This document shows positions 1 to 10,400 of a stretch of 64,000 nt of DNA, in pieces. Every line of letters begins with the position of its first letter. The first letter of the stretch is position 1. The notes below the pieces were generated by a model, which made no database searches, had not been told where the DNA came from, and worked only from the letters and a program-made list of their open reading frames with translations. This stretch comes from Cyanophora paradoxa (lineage: Eukaryota > Glaucocystophyceae > Cyanophorales > Cyanophoraceae). The position numbers and the translations under genes were made by a program. Location of the stretch: assembly GCA_004431415.1 (NCBI GenBank), contig QPMI01000593.1, positions 62,001 through 126,000 on the forward strand, given 5' to 3'.

Positions 1-394
1 GGAGAGATAGCACTTCTGATACCGCGTAATCCAGGTCTCTGCGCAAGGCAATGGCGCGGCGGGAATGTCAGGTGAACGGGACTGCCGGCGCGCCCAGGGC
101 GCAGCGCGAAGGCATGCGAGACGTCGTACACGCACTTGCGCTTGAGGATCTGGGGCACACCCTTGAGGAGCACGTTCCGCACGAACGCCTCGCTGTCGTC
201 CTGCTCGCCGCTGGCGACGGCCTGCAGCACGGACTCGAGCTGACGGATGCCATCCTGCGGGTCTGCACAGCGATGTTACCGCGTTGCATGGAGCGTGGTG
301 CGGCAGCATTCGCTTCCGACAGGAGGGCGCGGGTCGGGCACGACGCACCGATCCGGAGGCTCTCAAGGATCTGCAGGTGCTCTGCCGAGGCCAT
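1..394 (-). CDS. Hypothetical protein, 3' truncated by window edge
   Basis: Three exons fit on the minus strand: 349-394 (ATG at 394), 136-262 and 1-38, the last running off the window. Introns 263-348 and 39-135 both start GTGCG and end GCAG, and both keep one frame. The N-terminus reads MASAEHLQILESLRI, continues through GIRQLESVLQAVASGEQDD, and ends in the window near KDLDYAVSEVLSL. The visible 70 residues are predicted to be helical and soluble, with no signal peptide or membrane segment. I do not recognise the family. Confidence in the exon structure is good because the frame is only continuous after splicing; function is unknown. It is divergent from the plus-strand gene at 789. Confidence 0.6.
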
Positions 395-788
395 ATTACG
401 GCCGCGGCGTTGAGGGCTCTCTCCCCTCCCGACCCGCAGCCCGCTGAGGCCCCGCTCCTTGGGGGGGGTAGACCTGTCCCTTCCTTGACGTCGACCGCAG
501 CGATAGCGCGCGGGAACTCGGCGAACTCCGCCATGGCGATGGAGCTCTCCTACTTTACGATCGTGTTCATTTTCATCGGTGCGACCTCCGATCCGCACGC
601 CCCAAGCTTAAGGTCCTCCGCGTTCGCGGACTGCCAGCCCACTCCGAGCACGCGTTTCGTGTACTACCGCCGCCTGCCGGAGTGCTAGCTCTTCTAGGCG
701 GCCTAAGGTTGGTCCTGGTCACCGGGTCACCGCGTCACGGACGGTGCTGCCCGCGCACTAGATCTAGATCTAGAGCGCGAATCTAGCT
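395..788. other. Divergent intergenic region with one possible tiny ORF
   Basis: This spacer lies between a minus-strand start at 394 and a plus-strand start at 789, so it probably holds both promoters. A short plus ORF starts at 532 in a good context (gccATGG) and begins MAMELSYFTIVFIFIG, a hydrophobic stretch followed by a plausible GTGCG donor. No downstream exon could be fixed unambiguously, so it is not called as a gene. A palindromic run of AGATCT repeats lies at about 760-775. Confidence 0.3.
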
Positions 789-1415
789 ATGGAACACGCA
801 CCGGATTATGCTGAAGTCGGCTGTCTTGCAGAACCTTGGCTGCTTGACGTCGGCAACGGCGTCTTTAGCTACGTCGCCCCGTCCGCCTTCTTCGGCGCCA
901 TGGCGACTGCCGCGAAAGGCAGCGCCGCGCTCTCGACAGACGTCGTTGGATTCATGGGAAGAGCCTACGGCACCGTTATGTACGTAAACGGGCAGCATCT
1001 GCCGCGCTGACGTGCTGACGTATGCATCCCGGCAGCATCGTCGTCGGGCTCGTGCAGTTCACGGTGCTGCAGTCGAACGAGAAGTGGATCGTGCGGAGGT
1101 GCATCGTCTTCCTCGCCATCGGCGACGTCCTGCACGTGGCTGGCCTCCTGTACTACCTGCGCGACAACTACGTCTACTCCACCGAGCTCGTCGTGCGTAT
1201 CCGCCGCCCCAGTCACTGCGCCGGCGCCGGCCGCGGGTCGTGACTTGAGCCCCTGTTCGCACGCCCGCCCGCAGATCCAGCTCGCCCTCTGCGCCTGGCT
1301 CTTCCTCTCGCGTTGCGTGTACATGTGCATCTGGCTGCACGAGTGGGTCACCGAGCAGCGCCTGCGGAGCGCCCTCGAGACCGTCGCCAGCAGCCTCGAG
1401 GGCGGCCGCAAGTAG
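789..1415 (+). CDS. Small multi-pass membrane protein, unknown family
   Basis: Three exons (789-979, 1036-1192, 1275-1415) splice to a 162-residue protein. Introns are 56 and 82 bp with GT-AG ends. The protein has a polar N-terminus (MEHAPDYAEVGCLAEPWLL), a weakly hydrophobic segment around residues 25-45, then clear membrane segments: GTVIIVVGLVQFTV, RCIVFLAIGDVLHVAGLLYY and a C-terminal LALCAWLFLSRCVYMCIWL. It ends with a charged amphipathic helix. Three or four passes are likely. The size and spacing resemble small four-helix membrane families of unknown function, but I cannot name one. The frame is continuous only after splicing, which supports the model. It converges on the minus-strand RING gene that ends at 1586. 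Confidence 0.68.
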
Positions 1416-1585
1416 GCCCGGCGCCGGCTCTAGAACCCGGCCGCGGCCGCGGTTTTCAAATTTTCCTGTAATTCAAAGTAACGATTATCATACATGCTCT
1501 GCCAGCAGGAATTAGGAGGGTTTCGTAATAGGTTCGAGGAAAGGTCCGTAAAAGGGGGCGGCCGCGGGGCGGGGCGGGGCGGCGC

Positions 1586-3198
1586 CTATCCGGCGGCGAG
1601 GACAAGCTCGAGCTTGGCGGGGGATGAGCGGGCGGCGAGGGCGGAGGTGGCAAGGACGGCGACGAGGGCGGCGGAGAGCGGGGAGCGGCGGGCGGCGGCG
1701 AGGGCGCGGGCGGCGAGGAGCTCGGCGGCGAGCGCGAGGCGCGGCTGCAGGGCCGCCAGGGCGCAGTACGCGACGAGGAGGGCGCAGAGGGCGTCGTCCA
1801 GGTGGGCGAGCCCGGGGAGCAGGGCGGGCGGGAGGAAGTGGGCCCCGTTGCCGCGCGAGAGGTAGACCCCGCAGACGGCGGCCAGGGCGCACGCCGGCCC
1901 GGGCTCCAGCAGCGGCCGCATCGAGTGTAGCGGGCCGCCCACCGCGTCGCAGGCGGCCCATAGATGCTCCAGCACCTGCGAGCAACGCCCCCCGGGGCTC
2001 AGTCCCGCGCCGGGCCGGGGCCTCCCTCGGCCTCGCCCGCACCAGCATGGCGAGGAGGATGCAGGCAAAGATGACCATCAGGATCGCCGCCGCGATGGCG
2101 AGGTAGTCGTCGATCAGCCCTGCGCGCGTCACGTGAGCTCAGATCGTCTCAGATCAGATTGGGGTCAGATCGGACCGACGAGGGGGATGCCGTCCGGGAC
2201 GACGTCGACGGGCATGGCGACGTAGAGGCCGAGGAGGGCCACCGCCCCCAGCACGACCCCGAGCGCCTCCGTCCTCGACCGCCTGCCCCGCGCGCGGTCG
2301 GCGGGCGCCGGCCGCGGGCGGGCGGGGCGGGGCAAGTGGCCGCACATGACGTCGAAGTCGACCCAGCGCCCGAAGGCCTCCCGCGCCTCCACCACCTCCC
2401 GCAGGGCCCCGTTGCGGTGCCCCGCCGAGCGCCCCGCGTTGCTCTCTGCCGCCTGCTCGGCCGCCGCCCCGCTGCTGCGGTCCCGGCCGGGCAGCCGCGG
2501 CCGGCTGGGCCTCTCGGGCGGCAGCCGGCTGGGCGGCCGGAGCCGGGGCCGGCTGGGCCCGCTTGATCGCCTCCTCGAGCCTCCTCTCGACGTCGGCCTT
2601 CCTGCTGCGCGAGTCCGGGGCGGCGCCCTGGCCCGGGCCCGGGCCCTGGCCGGCCGCCGGGGCCTGCGCGGCGGCGACTGCGCGGCCACGCCGGCGGCGC
2701 CGGCGCCGGCGGCGTCGGGCGGCCCCTTGCCCTCCTTGCTCTCCACGAGGGCGCGCAGGGCGAAGCTCGGGTGCACCGACGCGATGGCCGAGCGGCAGAC
2801 GGGGCACTCGCAGGCAGGCTTGCGCGCCGACGCCGGCTGGTGCGAGACCACCTCCAGCAGGCACTCGGCGCAGTACGCGTGCCCGCACGACGTCTCAACC
2901 GCCATGCTGAGGTCCTCCAAGCATATGGGACACTGCGCGAGCGCGGTCGGGTGCGCGGGGGACGGCCCGGACGGCGAAGGAGCGTGGGAAGCGGGTCCAA
3001 CCTTGAGCTTCTCGATCACTGCCTCCTGGAAAGCTTGATACGACTGCGGCGTCGGTCAAGCGGCGATAGCATCATGACGCATCGGCTTTGCTGGCCATGG
3101 TTCACCTTCTGTGTCTCAGCGAACGCGTGGGCGGTGCGCTGCGCCGCGAGAGCAGCCTCTTTCGCCACACGCTTCGCCTCCTGCGCAGGTGGCGGCAT
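1586..3198 (-). CDS. RNF170-like RING E3 ubiquitin ligase with DUF1232 membrane region
   Basis: Four exons (3106-3198, 2176-3043, 2043-2119, 1586-1975) encode about 475 residues; introns are 62, 56 and 67 bp. After a basic helical N-terminus comes a C3HC4 RING finger: CPICLEDLSMAV, CGHAYCAECLLEVV and CPVCRSAI. A long Arg/Pro/Ala linker follows, then a DUF1232 segment split by an intron: LLGLYVAMPVDVVPDGIPLVG joined to LIDDYLAIAAAILM. RING followed by DUF1232 is the arrangement of animal RNF170, an ER membrane ligase acting on IP3 receptors. Unlike RNF170, the protein continues about 130 residues, with a second DUF1232-like piece (LLPGLAHLDDALCALLVAY). Part of the linker (about 2450-2700) reads more naturally in another frame, so one or two indels may be present. 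Substrate here is unknown. Confidence 0.82.
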
Positions 3199-3990
3199 GA
3201 GTTGGAAGCGCTACGCTCGGTGTCATAGCTAGGGCAGACCGAGGCATCGACCAGCGACCGGAACCAGCCCATATAAGCTGCAGTTGCGGCGGTAGCCGGG
3301 TGCGGTCTCGAGCAGCGAAACAACGGCCTCGATCAGTCCCACAACTGTAGCGTGTCGTGGATGCCCTTGACTGCGGCACGCCCCACAAGAGCGACTGGTT
3401 TTGGCGCACAGCCGAATCGAAAAGAGCCAGCAGCGCTGCTGGCTGTCAGCTGCAGGTTCAGGTGGGTCCGCGCGCGGTCAAATGAGCGCGGGGCCGGGGT
3501 ACGCCGGCGGACGCATGGCGGAACTGTACCCCCACTTCAACCAATCGCGAGCGAGAGCGGCGTGAGGCTGGCGTGTGGGAGCACAAGCTTGCAGCCGCAG
3601 CTGCCGTGGTACCAGATATGGACGCAGATGCTGATCGAGCGTGCCTACGACGAATCAGGGACGCTGCACACGCGTGTGCGCGTCGCCAGCAGCTGCAGCA
3701 AGCGCGCTCCTCATCCGAAGCTTCGGGAGCGCGCGTCGCACTCCGAAGCGCTGAATCTCGACCTTTAGCACGTTCACGTCGTCTCCAGCCACGCCTTCAA
3801 TCCGGTCGGTCCGGTCAGCGCTTCAGCATGCATATGCGTCGAAAGCTTAAGGCGTGGTCTTGCTCATGAGCACGATGAGCGGCTAGCGAGCGGCAGCGCT
3901 GCAGCGGCGGCAATCCGGGAAAGGAGCGGCCCTAGCGCTCGCGCCCAGCCTCTAGCTCCGCGGCCCACGCCGCGCGCGGCGCGGGGCTTC
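3199..3990. other. Intergenic region, no supported gene
   Basis: The region lies between the divergent starts of the RNF170-like gene (minus) and the giant receptor gene (plus). Several overlapping ORFs exist, the longest plus-strand one at 3352-3768, but none shows a domain, a third-position GC bias like the neighbours, or a splice pattern. It probably contains both promoters and 5' untranslated regions. Confidence 0.35.
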
Positions 3991-4495
3991 ATGATCAGGC
4001 CAGCGTGGGTGAGCGCTGGCGCTTCAACCCGACCGCGACTCGCTTTGGTCGTATGCTGTTCGGGTGCGCCCCTGGACATGTACAGTCGCGCGCGCCGGCC
4101 TCGAGCCCTCCGTTGATCCGCGCTTCGCAGCGCTGATCCTGTCTGCGGCGTTCGCGGTCGCCTTGAGCTCGCGGCCGCCGGCTGCGGCCGCCGTAGAGGC
4201 CTCTGGCAGTGGCTTCGACGAGACGCGAAGGGAGGGCACCGGAGTAGAAAATGAAGCATCAGCTGCAGCCAGCGGAAGCGCGAATTCGAAGCCCGCAGCG
4301 CGACAGCTGTTGCAGGTCACTCCAACGCCCGCCGGCGTGCCCGGCGCCCTTTCCGGCCTCTCTGCGGGTGCCGCAGCCTTCTGCATTGGGCGAGCGGCGT
4401 CCGATTCTGCATCGTCGGTCGAAGGCGCGCGCCGCCCGCGGCCGCCGACAGGCGTCTGCTCGCGAACTCAACTTTGACCATGATCTGCTTGCAGG
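3991..4495 (+). other. Signal peptide and N-terminal exons of the giant surface protein
   Basis: Exon 1 (3991-4063) and exon 2 (from 4131) join in phase 1 to give a basic N-region, a hydrophobic core ([20 protein letters not shown]) and then a mature N-terminus rich in Ala, Ser and Glu with the short motif AARQLLQ. The motif RQLLQ recurs in the cytoplasmic tail near 24,600. The exon ends in DSASSVE and uses a GC donor (G|GCGCGC, about 4427). The acceptor just before 4496 leads into the first NHL blade ([12 protein letters not shown]). Confidence 0.6.
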
Positions 4496-7400
4496 CTCGG
4501 GGTCGAATGCCGTCTTCAGCGCTATCCGAGGTCCGCTAGCGCGCTTTTTCTCCGGCTTTCGTTTCCTTGCAAGCTCCAAGGCTGACGTGCGCGGCGTTAA
4601 CGTTCGCAGCGTTGCATTACAGCGCGTTCGACTCATCCCTGTACGCTGTCACCGTCTCTGCTGTCCTCCGAGTCGACGGCACCTGCACATCCAAGCTCAT
4701 TGCAGGGAGGCTTGATCCTTCGAGCACGGGCGAGTGTCCTTGCATTTCTACGGGTCCCGCGTCGCCTAAAGCGCGCACTGAACGCCCCCCGTTTTCAGGC
4801 TCAGACAGCGGCACCGGAACTTCTGCTTCTTTCAGGTGCACTTTCTTCAGGCGCTGGGCGGTCCGTTGCTCAATCCCCTGGACTAAACGATCGCCGCAGT
4901 ACGCTGAACGGAATCACGGCGGTCTCTGCAACTCGTCTGGCGGTCGTTGATTATGTGCGTCAATCACGGTCTAGACATATCTTCTTAGATTGATACCGAT
5001 CTCTGACTCACACGTTCACCGTGCAGAACAACGGGAAGATCCGCCGCCTCAACCTTGCCTCAAACGCATGGACAACGTCGGACTGGGCCGGTGCGCTCCT
5101 TCTCTCCGTGCATTTGATCAGCTGGGAAAGGAACATTGCCCTTCTCATACCGCGTCGCCTGCAGACACCACGAGGCCCATGGGCATAGCGTACTCGGCGA
5201 CCTTGAACCGCGTCTTCGTCATCCAAGAGAACCGAAAGCTTCGTGCCATGCTCGCATCGTGCACCGGCACCAGGTTCGGATCCCGCAACATTCAATTCTT
5301 CTTCTCACGGATCGATTTCGGCAGCTGCACTGTTACCGACGTCTACACGGTGACTCCAACTGGCTCCACGTTCAACGCAGACGCTCTCGCCATCGATGGC
5401 GCGGTCTTGTACGTTGCGGTGGGGACCACAGTCCAGAGGGTTCGAGCTCTACCGGAATAGCGGCGGTTTCATTACCTCGCCGCAAACCTGCACTGCGCAG
5501 GTGGACGCAAGCTCGGGGAGCTTTCCCGTGTCGGACAGCGCGGTCTCGACGTTTGTCGCGTCGACGGGTTCCGCCGCCGCCGCTGGCATTCATGTCCTCA
5601 GCTCCGGATCGTGCGTTGCCAAGGAAATTAGTCGGCGCCCGAGCGCTCACGCTGATCTTACTTAGATTCTGGAGACTGTACGTTGGCTCGGATGCGACTA
5701 TCAATTCCTACAGGTCGTCATCCGTTTGTACTTCGACGATCCACGTACGCATCAATTTACGCTAAACGTTCCGCGCAGCATTTCGGGCACGTCGTCTGTC
5801 GAGATGCCGAGCGAGGCGGTCTCAGCCCCGATCACGTACGCGTGAGATACACTCGATCCTCTCGTTTCATAAACAATCGTATCCACTGACTTGTTGACGC
5901 AGCGGCGTGCTTCCCCGAACTGGCATCGCAGCGGTGGCCGCCTCGAGCGCTTTCTACGTTGCTTGGGGCTGTGCGCTAGGCAATCGAACTTCATTAACTT
6001 ACTTCTTCACTAATGCCGAGTGCACAGCGGACCGCATATACGCGCACAAGCCGCGAACATCGACCCTGACCCCGAGCCCCTCGCCAAGCCCTTCGCCAAC
6101 CCGCTCGCCAAGCCCCTCGCCAAGCCCTTCGCCAACCCGCTCGCCAAGCCCCTCGCCAAGCCCTTCTCCAACCCGCTCGCCAAGCCCCTCGCCAAGCCCT
6201 TCGCCAACCCGCTCGCCAAGCCCCTCGCCAAGCCCCTCGCCAAGCCCCTCGCCGAGCTCCTCGCCGACGGAGGCGCCGACCCCGAGCCCATCGCAAACGG
6301 AGGCGCCGAGCCCGAGCCCATCGCCAAGCCTGGCGCTACAACCTGAGATTTTAAGCCCGAGCGCTTCGCCCAGCCCATCGGACAACCCGGAGGAAAGCCT
6401 GCCTTCGCCCAGCGCCTCGCCAACAGAGTCACCGAGCCCAAGCGCGTCACCCAGTCAATCGCCAACAGATGCAGAGACGCCCAACCCGAGCCCGTCGCCC
6501 AGCCCGTCGCCGACAGCGTCGATGACCCCCAGCCCGTCGCCGAGTCCCTCGCCGGCACAGACGTCGGACACTGCGACGAGCTCGCCGTCCGCGACCCCGA
6601 CGCCGCCTGCGGATCCCCTGTCGCGGAGCGCGGGATCGAGCACCTTCTGCGCGGGCCAAGCGTCGTCGTCGAGCCCGGCCGTCGCAGGCGCATCAGCCCT
6701 CGAATCCGATGCGAAAGCTCTCTTTGTCTAGCGCTGACGGGCTGGACGGCAGGGACGGGGTCGGTGGCGCGCTTCAATGAGATTCAGGGCGAGCACGCCG
6801 CCGTATGCGCCGCGGCGTTGTCTGATGGCACTCCTGCGCAGGGCTGCACTACAGCACGTACGATGGGTACCTGTACGCGGTGACAAACACAGGCGTCTTT
6901 CGAGTGAACACGCCGTGCACGGCGACCCTCGTGGCGGGAAGCCTATCGTACACCGGTGCGCGGGGGGTGCAGGCAGCGGCTCGGCTGCACTGCGCAGTCA
7001 CTTATCGTACTTGCGGTGGTCAGGTTTTGTGGAGGGCGGGTTCCTGTCGGCGCGGTTCAAGTGCGAATGTTTCTGTTGCGCACTGGCGGCCGAATCCTGC
7101 GCCTCACCTGCGCCCACCGCAGCTCACTGACGGGATCACGGCTGCGTCGTCGACGCTCCTCTTCGTGTCGGACGAGGTGCTTGAGCCTCCGCCGATACAG
7201 TCCGCTCAGCATCGCGTCCAACCGTCGGCCGCGCGCGCCGGGCTGCGTCAGAACAACGCTCGCATCCGCAAGATCGACCTCGGGAGCAGCACGGCCTCTG
7301 CACAGGTGACGACAATCGTGCGGGGTGCGTGCACGTGCATTCAGCCTGAATGCTCGATTGGAATTGGAGACGGACACGCGCTCGGCAGAGACTACAGGCT

Positions 7401-10400
7401 ACGACAGCAACAACCAGGTCAACGGGCTGGCGTACTCACGGATGACGGGCTTCCTGTACTGGGTTCGAGAGGACGGCGCTGTTCGCAAGTCCAGGACAGA
7501 CGGTGCGGCATTTGCTGCCGCGCGGATTGCGCCGGCGGGTTGCGAGGCGGGCGCTGTGCAGGGACGGGCCAGGCGACGGTGACGACGAACTCGGTTTTCG
7601 AGAGCATGTCTCCGGACTGCATCGCGGTCGACGCTAGCAGTGATGTGCTGTACATCGGCGCATCGGAGAGAGTGTACAAGGTAGGCCCGAGGCCGCGGCC
7701 GCGTCGCGGCGGGTCGCTGGCTTTCATCACGTGAGAGCTGACGGTACGCAGGTGGACGCGACGGGGACGGCCTCTGCGAGTCCTGTCTTGTTCAAATCGT
7801 TCAGCTCTTATGTACGAGGGGTGGAGATCGTGGAGTCGACGGGGTGCGCGCAATGGCGGGCGCGGCGCGGGGAGGACCGTGTGTCCGACCAATGTCGCGC
7901 GCAGCTTCTGGCGGCTGTACGCGAGCCTGGACACCGGCGCTATCCAGTCTCTCGACAGGTCTGCTTGCGTGCCGAGCGTCATGATTGGTAGCGATGCCTT
8001 GATTTGATGTCGACGGCGCGCGCAGCTCCGGAGCGATCAAAAGCGGAGAGGGCTTCTCGGTGCCGACCGCGCTCCAATCTTTGTACGAGGAGGACATAAA
8101 AAAGCCGGAATATGGGCTGGCGGCGGCAAGCGAGTTCGGCGGTCTCTACGCGTCCTGGGGTCGTGCGTCGTTGCGTCTGTTTCATGATGAGAGGCGCTTG
8201 CTGATTTCCGCTGGCTATTGCTCGCATGTGCAGGGCGCTACGCTTACCTGCACAAGCTTGCGGGGTTCGAGACTGCGATTCCGAGCACCACAACGCCGAC
8301 CCCGAGCCCGCGGCCGTCGCCCATGACGAGCCCGTTGCCAACGGATGCGGAGACGCCAAGCCCGAGCGCGAGCCCGTCGCCCAGCCCGTCGCCGACAGCG
8401 TCGATGACGCCCAGCCCGTCGCCGAGTCCCTCGCCGGCACAGACGTCGGACACTGCGACGAGCTCGCCGTCCGCGACCCCGACGCCGCCTGCGGATCCCC
8501 TGTCGCGGAGCGCGGGGTCGAGCACCTTCTGCGCGGGCCAAGCGTCGTCGTCGAGCCCGGCCGTCGCAGGCGCATCAGCCCTCGAATCCGATGCGAAAGC
8601 TCTCTTTGTCTAGCGCTGACGGGCTGGACGGCAGGGACGGGGTCGGTGGCGCGCTTCAATGAGATTCAGGGCGAGCACGCCGCCGTATGCGCCGCGGCGT
8701 TGTCTGATGGCACTCCTGCGCAGGGCTGCACTACAGCACGTACGATGGGTACCTGTACGCGGTGACAAACACAGGCGTCTTTCGAGTGAACACGCCGTGC
8801 ACGGCGACCCTCGTGGCGGGAAGCCTATCGTACACCGGTGCGCGGGGGGTGCAGGCAGCGGCTCGGCTGCACTGCGCAGTCACTTATCGTACTTGCGGTG
8901 GTCAGGTTTTGTGGAGGGCGGGTTCCTGTCGGCGCGGTTCAAGTGCGAATGTTTCTGTTGCGCACTGGCGGCCGAATCCTGCGCCTCACCTGCGCCCACC
9001 GCAGCTCACTGACGGGGATCACGGCTGCGTCGTCGACGCTCCTCTTCGTGTCGGACGAGGTGCTTGAGCCCTCCGCCGATACAGTCCGCTCAGCATCGCG
9101 TCCAACCGTCGGCCGCGCGCGCCGGGCTGCGTCAGAACAACGCTCGCATCCGCAAGATCGACCTCGGGAGCAGCACGGCCTCTGCACAGGTGACGACAAT
9201 CGTGCGGGGTGCGTGCACGTGCATTCAGCCTGAATGCTCGATTGGAATTGGAGACGGACACGCGCTCGGCAGAGACTACAGGCTACGACAGCAACAACCA
9301 GGTCAACGGGCTGGCGTACTCACGGATGACGGGCTTCCTGTACTGGGTTCGAGAGGACGGCGCTGTTCGCAAGTCCAGGACAGACGGTGCGGCATTTGCT
9401 GCCGCGCGGATTGCGCCGGCGGGTTGCGAGGCGGGCGCTGTGCAGGGACGGGCCAGGCGACGGTGACGACGAACTCGGTTTTCGAGAGCATGTCTCCGGA
9501 CTGCATCGCGGTCGACGCTAGCAGTGATGTGCTGTACATCGGCGCATCGGAGAGAGTGTACAAGGTGGGCCCGATGCCGCGGCCGCGTCGCGGCGGGTCG
9601 CTTGCTTTCATCACATAAGAGCTGACGGTACGCAGGTGGACGCGACGGGGACGGCATCCGCGAGTCCAGTCTTGTTCAAATCGTTCAGCACTTATGTACG
9701 GGGGGTGGAGATCGTGGAGTCGACGGGGTGCGCGCAATGGCGGGCGCGGCGCGGGGAGGGGCGTGTGTCCGACCAATGTCGCGCGCAGCTTCTGGCGGCT
9801 GTACGCAAGCCTGGACACCGGCGCCATCCAGTCTCTCGATAGGTCAGTTTGCAGGCCGCGCATCAGCAGCGAATTCCTCGATGCTTCGCCCTAGATCTGG
9901 TGCTGATGCCGAGCCCGTGCAGATCTGGAGCGATCAAGAGCGGAGAGGGCTTCTCGGTGCCGACCGCGCTCCAATCTTTGTACGAGGAGGACATAAAAAA
10001 GCCGGAATATGGGCTGGCGGCGGCAAGCGAGTTCGGCGGTCTCTACGCGTCCTGGGGTCGTGCGTCGTTGCGTCTGTTTCATGATGAGAGGCGCTTGCTG
10101 ATTTCCGCTGGCTATTGCTCGCATGTGCAGGGCGCTACGCTTACCTGCACAAGCTTGCGGGGTTCGAGACTGCGATTCCGAGCACCACAACGCCGACCCC
10201 GAGCCCGCGGCCGTCGCCCATGACGAGCCCGTTGCCAACGGATGCGGAGACGCCAAGCCCGAGCGCGAGCCCGTCGCCCAGCCCGTCGCCGACAGCGTCG
10301 ATGACGCCCAGCCCGTCGCCGAGTCCCTCGCCGGCACAGACGTCGGACACTGCGACGAGCTCGCCGTCCGCGACCCCGACGCCGCCTGCGGATCCCCTGT

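Noticed and set aside
3352-3768. 139-codon plus ORF between two genes
   Set aside because: No domain, weak codon bias and no splice continuity; treated as spacer.
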